DNA of 33,997 nt, from NCBI GenBank assembly GCA_013362295.1, contig JABFWJ010000119.1, positions 1 to 33,997 on the forward strand, in the 5' to 3' direction. Position numbers and translations under genes: made by a program. This document shows, piece by piece, positions 8,110-14,971 of the stretch; position 1 is the first letter of the stretch; each line of letters opens with the position of its first letter. The notes beneath the pieces were generated by a model. It made no database searches. It had not been told where the DNA came from and saw only the letters and a program-made list of their open reading frames with translations. This stretch comes from Thermoleophilia bacterium (GTDB lineage Bacteria; Actinomycetota; Thermoleophilia; Gaiellales; Gaiellaceae).

Positions 8110-8595
8110 TCAGACGCGCCACGGCTCGTCCGTGTCCGGGAAGCCGTCGCCGGCGGAGGCGAGCTTCGGGATCAGGAACGAGCGCGCGAACTCGCACACG
8201 ACCTCGCGGCGCTGGTTGACGCCGCGGGTGCGCACGCCGACGATGCCGTGCGTGGGGCGCGACCGCGACTCGCGCACCGACGTCACCTCCGTCTCCGACC
8301 AGATCGTGTCGCCGACGAAGACCGGGTGGGGGAGGCGGATCTCCGTCCATCCGAGGTTCACCGCGCCGGCCTGCGACGTGTCCGCGACGGAGAGGCCGAG
8401 CACCAGCGCGAGCGTGAACGTGGAGTTGACGAGGATGCGGCCCCATTCGGTCTCCTTCGCCGCCTCCTCGTTGAAGTGCAGCTCATTGGTGTTCAGCGTG
8501 AGCATCGTGAAGAGGAGGTTGTCCGTTTCCGTCACCGTGCGTCCGATCGCCGAGCGGTACACCGCCCCGACGCTGAAGTCTTCGTAGTGACGCAT
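8110..8595 (-). CDS. MaoC-family dehydratase (hot-dog fold)
   Basis: 161 residues, the normal size of a single-hot-dog MaoC protein. The N-terminal MRHYEDFSVGAVYRSAIGRTVTETDNLLFTMLTLNTNELHFNEE contains the hydratase motif in which an Asp/Asn and a His (TNELHFN) activate water, followed by LVNSTFTLALVLGLSVADTS and a ...HPVFVGDTIWSETEV... strand typical of the family. These enzymes hydrate enoyl-CoA or mesaconyl-CoA-type substrates in the cytoplasm; which one is not clear. The ATG overlaps the TGA of the upstream cyclase gene by one base (TGATG), so the two form an operon, an unusual pairing. Confidence 0.88.
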   Translation of the reverse strand: MRHYEDFSVGAVYRSAIGRTVTETDNLLFTMLTLNTNELHFNEEAAKETEWGRILVNSTFTLALVLGLSVADTSQAGAVNLGWTEIRLPHPVFVGDTIWSETEVTSVRESRSRPTHGIVGVRTRGVNQRREVVCEFARSFLIPKLASAGDGFPDTDEPWRV

Positions 8596-9332
8596 CAGAA
8601 GAACGCGAGCTTCACGATCAGCACGATGGCGACGATTGCGACGACGACCATGACGAGCATCACGAGGCCGCTCGCGGCTGACCTGACCTGTGACCCCGGC
8701 CCGACGAGGGCCTGCTCGAGCTGCCGCTCGACGTAGGCGTTGATCCGCTCCTCGAATCTCGACTCGATCGTGTCCGCCCGCTCCGTCTTCAGCGGCTTCG
8801 ACGCGGCCGGGGCGCCGTCGACGGAGAGCTCGTAGATGTGCTCGTGCTGGATGTCCTTCAGGTTCTGCTGTCCGAGGTCGTGCACCTGGACGCCGTCGGG
8901 CAGCTGGTTGCCGAGGAGCGCGCGGGTCGTCTCGGAGACGAGGATCTGGCCGCCGTGGCCGGCGGCAGAGATGCGCGCCGCCCGCACGACGTCGATGCCG
9001 AGGTAGCCCTCATCGCCGAGGCTCGGCTCGCCGGTGTGCAGCCCCATGCGCACGCGCACCTCGACGCCGTGCGGCCACGTGTGACCGCGCAGCGTTCGCT
9101 GCGCGTCGACGGCGGCGCCGACGGCGTCACGTGCACGCGGGAAGGAGAAGAAGAACGAATCGCCCTGCGTGTCGATCTCCGTTCCGCCGCGGGCGCCGAA
9201 GGCCTCGCGCACGATCCGCCGGTGCTCGCGCGCGAGCTCCGCGAAGTCGTCGCCGAGCTCCTGCAGCAGACGCGTCGAGCCTTCGACGTCGGTGAAGACG
9301 AACGTGACGGTGCCGCCCGGCAGGCCGCTCAT
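8595..9332 (-). CDS. class III cyclase-domain protein with C-terminal membrane anchor
   Basis: 245 residues. Residues about 8-180 form an adenylate/guanylate cyclase catalytic domain: TVTFVFTDVEGSTRLLQE with metal Asp15, and TQGDSFFFSF with the second metal Asp58. The end, AASGLVMLVMVVVAIVAIVLIVKLAFF region (about 219-245), is a single hydrophobic helix at the very C-terminus, so the enzyme should be tail-anchored and face the cytoplasm; a charged helix (about 185-215) links the two. Substrate-recognition positions are unusual: EID replaces the usual Lys before the GD motif, and GIDVVRAARI has Val where the transition-state Asn normally lies, while the Arg is kept. Activity or substrate may therefore differ from true adenylate cyclases. 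The start codon is 18 bp from the divergent YyaL-like gene. Confidence 0.88.
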   Translation of the reverse strand: MSGLPGGTVTFVFTDVEGSTRLLQELGDDFAELAREHRRIVREAFGARGGTEIDTQGDSFFFSFPRARDAVGAAVDAQRTLRGHTWPHGVEVRVRMGLHTGEPSLGDEGYLGIDVVRAARISAAGHGGQILVSETTRALLGNQLPDGVQVHDLGQQNLKDIQHEHIYELSVDGAPAASKPLKTERADTIESRFEERINAYVERQLEQALVGPGSQVRSAASGLVMLVMVVVAIVAIVLIVKLAFF

Positions 9333-9350
9333 CGCGCCTACGCTACCCGC
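9333..9350. promoter_or_regulatory. bidirectional leaderless promoter
   Basis: Only 18 bp separate the divergent start codons at 9332 (minus) and 9351 (plus). TACGCT (9339-9344) lies 6 nt before the plus GTG, and the overlapping minus-strand TAGCGT (9345-9340) lies 7 nt before the minus ATG. Both match TANNNT, so one seven-base TACGCTA can act as the -10 element in both directions. Use in vivo is inferred. Confidence 0.6.
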
Positions 9351-11252
9351 GTGAACCGGCTGGCCCAAGAGACGTCGCCGTATTTGCAGCAGCATGCGCA
9401 CAACCCGGTCGACTGGCAGCCGTGGGACGACGAGGCGCTCGCACGCGCACGCACCGAGGACAAGCCGATTCTGCTCTCGATCGGCTACGCCGCGTGTCAC
9501 TGGTGTCACGTCATGGAGCGCGAGTCGTTCGAGGATCCCCTCACCGCGCGGGTGATGAACGACAACTTCGTGAGCATCAAGGTCGATCGGGAGGAACGGC
9601 CCGACCTCGACTCGATCTACATGGACGCCGTGGTCGCGCTGACCGGCCACGGCGGCTGGCCGATGACCGTGTTCCTCAAGCCGACGGGTGAGCCGTTCTT
9701 CGGCGGCACGTATTTCCCGCCCGAGCCGCGGCACGGGCTGCCGTCGTTCAAGCAGGTGCTGCTTGCGATCGCCGAGGCGTGGCAGGAGCAGCGCGACGAG
9801 GTCGACCGCTCCGGCGCAAACCTCGCGGAGCACATCCGCTCGGGCGCGCGGCTGCCGGCGTCGAAGGACCCGCTCACGGCGCAGCTGCTCGACGATGCGC
9901 AGCGCAACCTGCACCACGGCTTCGACCCGCAGTGGGGCGGCTGGGGCAGGGCGCCGAAGTTCCCGCCCGCGCCGGTGCTCGAGTTCCTGCTGCGGCGCGG
10001 GGAGGAGGAGATGACCCGCCGCACGCTCGACGGGATGGCGCTCGGCGGGATGTACGACCTCGTCGGCGGCGGCTTCCACCGCTACTCGGTCGATGAGCGC
10101 TGGCTCGTGCCGCACTTCGAGAAGATGCTGTACGACAACGCGCTGCTCGCCTCCGTCTACCGGCAGGCGTGGCGCCGCTTCGGCGAGGAGCGCTACCGGC
10201 GCATCTCGGACGAGACGATCGACTACGTCCTGCGCGAGCTCGCGCTCGACGGCGGCGGGTTCGCGTCTGCGCAGGATGCGGACACCGCCGGCGTCGAGGG
10301 GCAGACGTTCCCGTGGGCGCCGGGCGAGGGCGCGCCCGAGGAGTTCCTGCAACCGTTCGAGCACGGCCGTTCTGTCCTCCGCGGCGAGCTCGACGACGCC
10401 ACGCGCATGCGGTTGCTCGAGCAACGCGCGCGGCGGCCGCAACCGGCGCGCGACGACAAGGCGATCGCCTCGTGGAACGGCCTGATGCTCGCCGCGCTCG
10501 CACAGGCCGGGCGCGTCGAGCCTGCCGTACGGCTTGCGGGATTCCTGCTCGGGCCGCTCTCCACGGAGGGGGGCCGCCTTCACCGCACCTATCGTGGAAA
10601 AACCCTGCGCGACGGCGTGGCCAAGGGCACGGGATACCTGGAGGACTACGCCGACGTCGCCTACGGCCTGATGGAGCTGCACGTCGCGACCGGCGAGCCG
10701 CGCTGGCTGCGCGAGGCGCACCGGCTCGCGACCCTGGCGGTCGATCTCTTCGCCGACGACGAGAGCGGCGGGTTCTTCCAGGCGCCGCGCGACGGCGAGC
10801 AGCTCGTCGCGCGCAAGAAGGAGCTGGACGACCATCCGACCCCGAGCGGGAACGCGATGATCGCGTACGTCCTCCTACGGCTCGCGCGCATCTGGGGCGA
10901 CGACGAGCTCGAGCGCCGCGGAGTCTCGGTCCTCCGGCTGGTGCGCGACATGCTGACGCGCACGCCGTCGTCGTTCGGCTGGCTGCTCGTCGCGCTCGAC
11001 CAGCACCTCGCGCCGCACCGTGAGCTGGCGATCGCCGGCAGCCCGGACGCGCCGGTCGCGCGCGCCGCCGTCGAGCGGGCCGCCGCGACCGACGTGATCG
11101 CGTTCGGGCCCGCGGAGGACGTGCCGCTGCTCGCGGGACGCACAGAGATAGACGGCCGCGCGGCCGTCTATCTCTGTGAACGGTTTGCCTGCCGCCTACC
11201 TGTTACCGAACCGGATGAGCTTCCCGCTCGCGCTCTGCCTCTTCCGCCGTGA
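9351..11252 (+). CDS. YyaL/SPATA20-like protein with thioredoxin domain
   Basis: 633 residues. The N-terminal domain (1-165) is the thioredoxin-like DUF255 type: MNRLAQETSPYLQQHAHNPV, GYAACHWCHVMERESFEDP with the CHWC redox pair (Cys49, Cys52), VDREERPDLDSIYM and the GGWPMTVFL loop. The rest is an (alpha/alpha)-barrel resembling GlcNAc epimerases, with WGRAPKFPP, HRYSVDERWLVPHFEKMLYDNA and DDKAIASWNGLM. The family is widely conserved but its reaction is unknown; a redox or sugar-processing role is guessed. It is somewhat short compared with about 680 residues, mainly in the middle after QDADTAGVEG. The GTG start is preceded by a -10 box and not by a Shine-Dalgarno sequence. The last 50 bp overlap the convergent membrane-protein gene, and a perfect palindrome lies within the coding end. 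Confidence 0.92.
   Translation: MNRLAQETSPYLQQHAHNPVDWQPWDDEALARARTEDKPILLSIGYAACHWCHVMERESFEDPLTARVMNDNFVSIKVDREERPDLDSIYMDAVVALTGHGGWPMTVFLKPTGEPFFGGTYFPPEPRHGLPSFKQVLLAIAEAWQEQRDEVDRSGANLAEHIRSGARLPASKDPLTAQLLDDAQRNLHHGFDPQWGGWGRAPKFPPAPVLEFLLRRGEEEMTRRTLDGMALGGMYDLVGGGFHRYSVDERWLVPHFEKMLYDNALLASVYRQAWRRFGEERYRRISDETIDYVLRELALDGGGFASAQDADTAGVEGQTFPWAPGEGAPEEFLQPFEHGRSVLRGELDDATRMRLLEQRARRPQPARDDKAIASWNGLMLAALAQAGRVEPAVRLAGFLLGPLSTEGGRLHRTYRGKTLRDGVAKGTGYLEDYADVAYGLMELHVATGEPRWLREAHRLATLAVDLFADDESGGFFQAPRDGEQLVARKKELDDHPTPSGNAMIAYVLLRLARIWGDDELERRGVSVLRLVRDMLTRTPSSFGWLLVALDQHLAPHRELAIAGSPDAPVARAAVERAAATDVIAFGPAEDVPLLAGRTEIDGRAAVYLCERFACRLPVTEPDELPARALPLPP
11141..11178. repeat. perfect 38-bp palindrome inside a coding sequence
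   Basis: Left arm CACAGAGATAGACGGCCGC and right arm GCGGCCGTCTATCTCTGTG are exact reverse complements with no spacer, giving a hairpin with a very small loop. It encodes TEIDGRAAVYLCE in the YyaL-like protein, a segment that fits the normal C-terminus, so it is not an obvious insertion. It also lies 24 bp past the stop of the convergent minus-strand gene and could terminate transcription from either side; no T-tract follows. Confidence 0.9.
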
Positions 11253-11760
11253 CCTCGCGCCGCTCGGCCGCGACCGGCTCGTCTGCCGCGGTGCGGTCGT
11301 AGGTCGCCCTGCGGTCGTAGGCCCCGGGCGCGCGAACCACCTCGGGCTCGGGCTCCGGTGCGGGCGCCGGCTCGAGCGTCAGGCCGAGCGTGTAGCCGAT
11401 GCCGAATGCCAGCACGCCGAGCCAGGTGACGAGCGCCTTGACGACGTACTCGATGCCTGCGGTCTCGGACCACGAGAGCACGTGCGCCCGGAACCAGTTG
11501 CCCTGCGGTTGCATCGCCAACAGCACCCACCCGGCCAGGATCAGGACCGGCAGGAACGCCAGCAGGAACATCAGCGGCGGATTCCCCCTGCGGCCTCTGA
11601 TCTGCGCGAGGCCGAACACGAGCCCGGCCGCCGCGATGATTCCGTACGCCTCCCAGTAGCCGTAGGTCTCTCCCCGCTCCATGTGGGTGGCGGCCCAGAG
11701 GAGGACCCCCGCGACGAGGGCGGCGCCGAGAGTCGCAACTGCTCTGCTTGCTCCAATCAT
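11203..11760 (-). CDS. small four-helix membrane protein of unknown function
   Basis: 185 residues. Four hydrophobic segments are visible: about residues 5-25 (AVATLGAALVAGVLLWAA), 33-52 (YWEAYGIIAAAGLVFGLAQI), 62-83 (PLMFLLAFLPVLILAGWVLLAM) and 100-128 (GIEYVVKALVTWLGVLAFGIGYTLGL). A hydrophilic tail follows with a Pro/Glu-rich PAPAPEPEPE linker and a charged, Glu/Arg-rich end, probably cytoplasmic. I do not recognise a family. AGGAG upstream of the ATG at 11760 is a proper ribosome-binding site, unlike many neighbours; a GTG one codon earlier is an alternative start. Its 3' end overlaps the YyaL-like gene by 50 bp tail to tail. Confidence 0.8.
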   Translation of the reverse strand: MIGASRAVATLGAALVAGVLLWAATHMERGETYGYWEAYGIIAAAGLVFGLAQIRGRRGNPPLMFLLAFLPVLILAGWVLLAMQPQGNWFRAHVLSWSETAGIEYVVKALVTWLGVLAFGIGYTLGLTLEPAPAPEPEPEVVRAPGAYDRRATYDRTAADEPVAAERREVTAEEAEREREAHPVR

Positions 11761-11861
11761 CACTTTCTCCTCGCTTTCTGCCTCTGCGGGTAGAACGCCG
11801 GGGACCCCCGAGACGGTTCGCGGGTGCCTCTGGCAAAGGGGAAGCCCCGGCGCGGGGGCGT

Positions 11862-11867
11862 TAAGCT
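11862..11867 (+). promoter_or_regulatory. -10 box TAAGCT before livG
   Basis: TAAGCT ends 8 nt before the livG ATG, with no Shine-Dalgarno sequence between. It would drive the whole liv operon as a leaderless transcript. The -35 position is not recognisable. Confidence 0.5.
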
Positions 11868-11875
11868 CACGCCGG

Positions 11876-12610
11876 ATGGCGCTGCTCTCCGTTCGCGACG
11901 TCACTCGCCGGTTCGGCGGCATCGTGGCCATCGACGACGTCTCGCTGGACGTCCAGCCCGGGCAGATCGTGGGCCTGATCGGCCCGAACGGGGCCGGCAA
12001 GACCACCCTCTTCAACGTGATCACGCGCCTCTACCGGCCCGACAGCGGCCGGCTGGACTTCGAGGGGAAGAGCCTCCTGCGCACGCCGCCGCACCGGATC
12101 GTGCGGCGCGGGATCGCCAGGACGTTCCAGAACGTCGAGCTGTTCCGGACGATGACCGTCCTCGACAACGTCCTCGTGGGCGCGCACAGCCGGACGAGGC
12201 CGTTCCGCGGGGGTGCCGCGCGCGGTCACGTGCAGGAGGTCCTCGACTACGTCGGGATCGCCGGCGTCGCGCACAGACCGGTCGCCGGCCTGCCGTTCGG
12301 CACGCTGAAGCGGGTCGAGCTCGCGCGTGCGCTCGTTGCCGAGCCGAAGCTGCTGCTGCTCGACGAGCCCGCCGGCGGCCTCAACCACGAAGAGGTGTCC
12401 GAGCTCGGCGCGTTCATCCGCAAGCTGCGGGAGGACTTCGACCTCACTGTCCTCCTCGTCGAGCACCACATGGGGCTCGTGATGGGGATCGCGGAGCGCA
12501 TCCACGTGCTCGACTTCGGGCGGAAGATCGCCGAGGGATCGCCGGACGAGGTGCAGCGGAATCCCGCCGTCATCGAGGCCTACCTCGGCGCCGACGCATC
12601 CGCCGCGTGA
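11876..12610 (+). CDS. livG: branched-chain amino acid ABC transporter ATPase LivG
   Basis: 244 residues. Walker A GPNGAGKTT (Lys42), Q-loop region ARTFQNVELF, signature LPFGTLKRVELARAL, Walker B KLLLLDEPAGGL and the switch histidine in LLVEHHMGLVM are all present. The Pro-Ala-Gly-Gly-Leu-Asn after Walker B and the PFG-type signature in place of LSGGQ are typical of LivG proteins. It energises uptake by the LivH/LivM permeases encoded downstream, in the cytoplasm at the inner face of the membrane. It is slightly shorter than E. coli LivG because the segment after FRTMTVLDNVLVGAHSR is reduced. Its stop overlaps the next gene by GTGA. Confidence 0.93.
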   Translation: MALLSVRDVTRRFGGIVAIDDVSLDVQPGQIVGLIGPNGAGKTTLFNVITRLYRPDSGRLDFEGKSLLRTPPHRIVRRGIARTFQNVELFRTMTVLDNVLVGAHSRTRPFRGGAARGHVQEVLDYVGIAGVAHRPVAGLPFGTLKRVELARALVAEPKLLLLDEPAGGLNHEEVSELGAFIRKLREDFDLTVLLVEHHMGLVMGIAERIHVLDFGRKIAEGSPDEVQRNPAVIEAYLGADASAA

Positions 12611-13341
12611 CGCGCGCTCTCGCCTGGGACGGCTGCGTCAACGTCCGCGACCTCGGCGGGCTGCCGGTCGAGGGTGGCGGCGAGACTCGCTTCGGCGTCC
12701 TGGTGCGCGCCGACAACGTGCGCAAGCTCACCGACGCCGGCTGGGACGCGCTCGCCGACCACGGCGTCACGCGGATCGTCGACCTGCGCTGGCCCGAGGA
12801 GCTCGCCGAGGATCCGCCGCGTGAGCTCGACCTCGACGTCGTGCACGTGTCGCTGCTCGGGGAGCTGGACTCCGACTACGTCGACGACGTGGACGACTAC
12901 CTCGAGGCGAACGACGCCGCCGCCTACTGGAGCTCGTTCTACGGACAGATGCTGGAGCGCTACCGGGAGAACTTCGGCGCCGGGGTCGCCGCGCTCGCGG
13001 ACGCGCCCGGCGGCGTCGTGCTGTTCCACTGCGCAGGCGGCAAGGACCGGACCGGCCTCATCGCTGCACTCGTGCTGCGCGTCGCAGGCGTCGGCATCGA
13101 GGAGATCGCAGACGACTACGCGCTCACCGAGGCATATCTGACGACGGGCTGGGTCGACGCGGCTCCCGACGAGGCCGAGCGTCATCGCCGCCGCTTCAAG
13201 CAGCAGGCGCCTCCCGCCGCGATGGCGCGCACGCTGCATGCGATCGAGGAGCGCTACGGTGAGGTGGCGGCATACCTTCGCGCGGCCGGCGTCACGGACG
13301 ATCAGCTCGACCGTCTGCGGGGACGCCTTGTCGCTTCTTGA
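12607..13341 (+). CDS. tyrosine-protein phosphatase (PTP/Y_phosphatase3 type)
   Basis: 244 residues. The N-terminal VNVRDLGGLPVEGGGETRFGVLVRADN and VTRIVDLRWPEEL match the bacterial protein-tyrosine/serine phosphatases related to MptpB. The active site is HCAGGKDRTG with nucleophile Cys142 and phosphate-binding Arg148; the Lys-Asp within the loop suggests broad specificity including phosphoinositides, as reported for relatives. It has no signal peptide, so it should act in the cytoplasm. It sits between livG and livF with GTGA overlap upstream and a 14-bp overlap downstream, so it must be translated as part of the transporter operon. This is an unusual position; whether it regulates the transporter is unknown. 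Confidence 0.9.
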   Translation: MTRALAWDGCVNVRDLGGLPVEGGGETRFGVLVRADNVRKLTDAGWDALADHGVTRIVDLRWPEELAEDPPRELDLDVVHVSLLGELDSDYVDDVDDYLEANDAAAYWSSFYGQMLERYRENFGAGVAALADAPGGVVLFHCAGGKDRTGLIAALVLRVAGVGIEEIADDYALTEAYLTTGWVDAAPDEAERHRRRFKQQAPPAAMARTLHAIEERYGEVAAYLRAAGVTDDQLDRLRGRLVAS

Positions 13342-14029
13342 GCTGCAGGGCGTCGAGGCGCGCTACGGCGAGATCCGGGCGCTGCACGGCGTCACGCTGA
13401 CGGTCGACGAAGGCGACTTCGTCGCGCTTCTCGGCGCGAACGGCGCGGGCAAGACGACGACGCTGCGCGCGGTGTCGGGCACCGTGAAGACGAGCGGCGA
13501 CGTGCTGCTCGACGGTCAGAAGCTCTTCCGGCGCACGCCGGAAGCGATGGCGCGCCGCGGCGTCGCGCACGTCCCCGAGGGCCGGGGCACGTTCTCGACG
13601 CTCTCGGTGCTCGACAACCTCCGCCTCGGCGCCTGGGTGCACGGCAATGCGGAGCCCCGCGAGCTCGCTCACGTGTTCGAGTTCTTCCCGCGCCTGTACG
13701 AGCGGCGGCTGCAGCAGGCCGGGCTGCTGTCGGGCGGAGAGCAGCAGATGCTCGCGCTCGGCCGCGCGATGATGGCGAGGCCGCGGTTGCTGCTCCTCGA
13801 CGAGCCCTCACTCGGGCTCGCGCCGCGCGTCGCACGCGAGATCTTCGGCGTGCTCGGACGCAAGAACGAGACGGGCACGACGATCGTCGTGGTCGAGCAG
13901 AACGCCACGCTCGCGCTCGAGGCGGCCCAGCACGCGTTCGTGCTGGAGACGGGCCGCGTCGTCCTCGGCGGCGACGCGGCCGACCTGCGCAAGAACGAGT
14001 CCGTCCGAAGGTCCTACCTTGGCTACTGA
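13328..14029 (+). CDS. livF: branched-chain amino acid ABC transporter ATPase LivF
   Basis: 233 residues, the expected LivF length. Walker A GANGAGKTT (Lys42), the family-typical VAHVPEGRGTFSTLSVLDNL region (LivF proteins read 'PEGR..F..ltV.eNL'), signature LLSGGEQQMLALGRAMM, Walker B RLLLLDEPSLGLAP and switch histidine position replaced in VVVEQNA as is usual for LivF. The best start is TTG at 13328, which gives MSLLELQGVEARYGEI; no ATG or GTG is available near the conserved first strand. It overlaps the phosphatase gene by 14 bp. It pairs with LivG as the second nucleotide-binding subunit. Confidence 0.93.
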   Translation: MSLLELQGVEARYGEIRALHGVTLTVDEGDFVALLGANGAGKTTTLRAVSGTVKTSGDVLLDGQKLFRRTPEAMARRGVAHVPEGRGTFSTLSVLDNLRLGAWVHGNAEPRELAHVFEFFPRLYERRLQQAGLLSGGEQQMLALGRAMMARPRLLLLDEPSLGLAPRVAREIFGVLGRKNETGTTIVVVEQNATLALEAAQHAFVLETGRVVLGGDAADLRKNESVRRSYLGY

Positions 14030-14040
14030 GCAAAACCTGG

Positions 14041-14070
14041 AAGCTGGTTCGGCTTCGCCGAATCAGATTC
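14041..14070 (+). repeat. REP-like palindrome, copy 3
   Basis: CTGGTTCGGC, loop TTC, GCCGAATCAG form a 10-bp stem with one G-U pair, flanked by AAG and ATTC. It is nearly identical to copy 2 some 6 kb away and fills most of the 60-bp gap between livF and livH. It may lower expression of the permease genes relative to the ATPases or stabilise the upstream mRNA. Confidence 0.7.
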
Positions 14071-14089
14071 CGGGCCGCCCCGGGACGAG

Positions 14090-14971
14090 ATGACGAACTT
14101 CATCCAGCAGATCGTGAGCGGTCTCGCCTCGGGCGGGATCTACGGGCTGCTCGCCCTTGCGCTCGTTTTGATCCACCGCTCGACCGGCGTGATCAACTTC
14201 GCGCAGGGCGAGATGGCGACGCTGTCGGCCTTCGTCTGCTGGACGCTGATCAGCCACGGTTGGGCGTTCTGGCCGGCCTTCGGCGCCACGCTCGTGCTCT
14301 CGTTCGCCGGCGGCCTCGCCCTCGAGACGACGATCATCCGCCCGATCCAGGGCGGCCCGCTGCTCGGGATCGTGATCCTGACGATCGGCCTCCTGATCGC
14401 GTTCAACGGGCTCGACACGTGGATCTGGGGCGGGGCGGCGAAGCAGTTCCACGGGCCGTTCTCCACGGCGCCGATCCGGGTGGGCGGCGTCGCGTTCTCG
14501 AAGCAGGACCTCGGGGTGATCGCCGTCGCGTTCGTCGTTCTCGCGCTCGTCGGCGTGCTGTTCACACGCACGAGGCTCGGCCTCGGGCTGCGTGCGGCGG
14601 CCGTCAACCCGGACGAGGCGCGGCTCGTCGGCGTTCGCGTGCCGTCGATGCTGGCGCTCGGCTGGGGGCTCGCCGCGGTGCTGGGCGCGATCGCGGGGGT
14701 GATGGCGGCACCGTCGCTCTTCCTCGAGCCGAACATGATGCAGACGGTGCTCCTCTATGCCTTCGCCGCCGCCGTACTCGGGGGGATGGACTCGCCGCTC
14801 GGTGCCGTCGTCGGCGGGCTGCTGCTCGGCGTGCTGCTGAACCTCGTCGGGACGTACGTTCACTGGATCGGCGGCGAGCTGCGCCTCGCGACGGCGCTCG
14901 CGGTGATCCTCGCGGTCCTGCTCGTGCGCCCGTCCGGGCTGTTCGGCCGTGCGGCAGCGAGGCGCGTGTGA
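14090..14971 (+). CDS. livH: branched-chain amino acid ABC transporter permease LivH
   Basis: 293 residues with about eight membrane segments. The N-terminus FIQQIVSGLASGGIYGLLALALVLIHRSTGVINFAQGEMATLSAF is the diagnostic LivH opening; RTRLGLGLRAAAVNPDEARLVGVRV is the cytoplasmic EAA-like loop that contacts the ATPases, and AAVLGGMDSPLGAVVGGLLLG is the conserved late helix. It transports leucine, isoleucine, valine or related substrates with LivM. It is the first gene after the REP-like repeat; the GTGA overlap with livM indicates coupling. Confidence 0.93.
   Translation: MTNFIQQIVSGLASGGIYGLLALALVLIHRSTGVINFAQGEMATLSAFVCWTLISHGWAFWPAFGATLVLSFAGGLALETTIIRPIQGGPLLGIVILTIGLLIAFNGLDTWIWGGAAKQFHGPFSTAPIRVGGVAFSKQDLGVIAVAFVVLALVGVLFTRTRLGLGLRAAAVNPDEARLVGVRVPSMLALGWGLAAVLGAIAGVMAAPSLFLEPNMMQTVLLYAFAAAVLGGMDSPLGAVVGGLLLGVLLNLVGTYVHWIGGELRLATALAVILAVLLVRPSGLFGRAAARRV

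Noticed and set aside
8050..8736. A plus-strand frame over the REP pair and MaoC region
   Set aside because: It is antisense to MaoC and the cyclase end, with no family resemblance and no plausible start signal.
8595..10835. The long minus-strand frame extending the cyclase gene upstream to 10835
   Set aside because: Only the part after the ATG at 9332 resembles a protein family; the rest is antisense to the YyaL-like gene and low in complexity.
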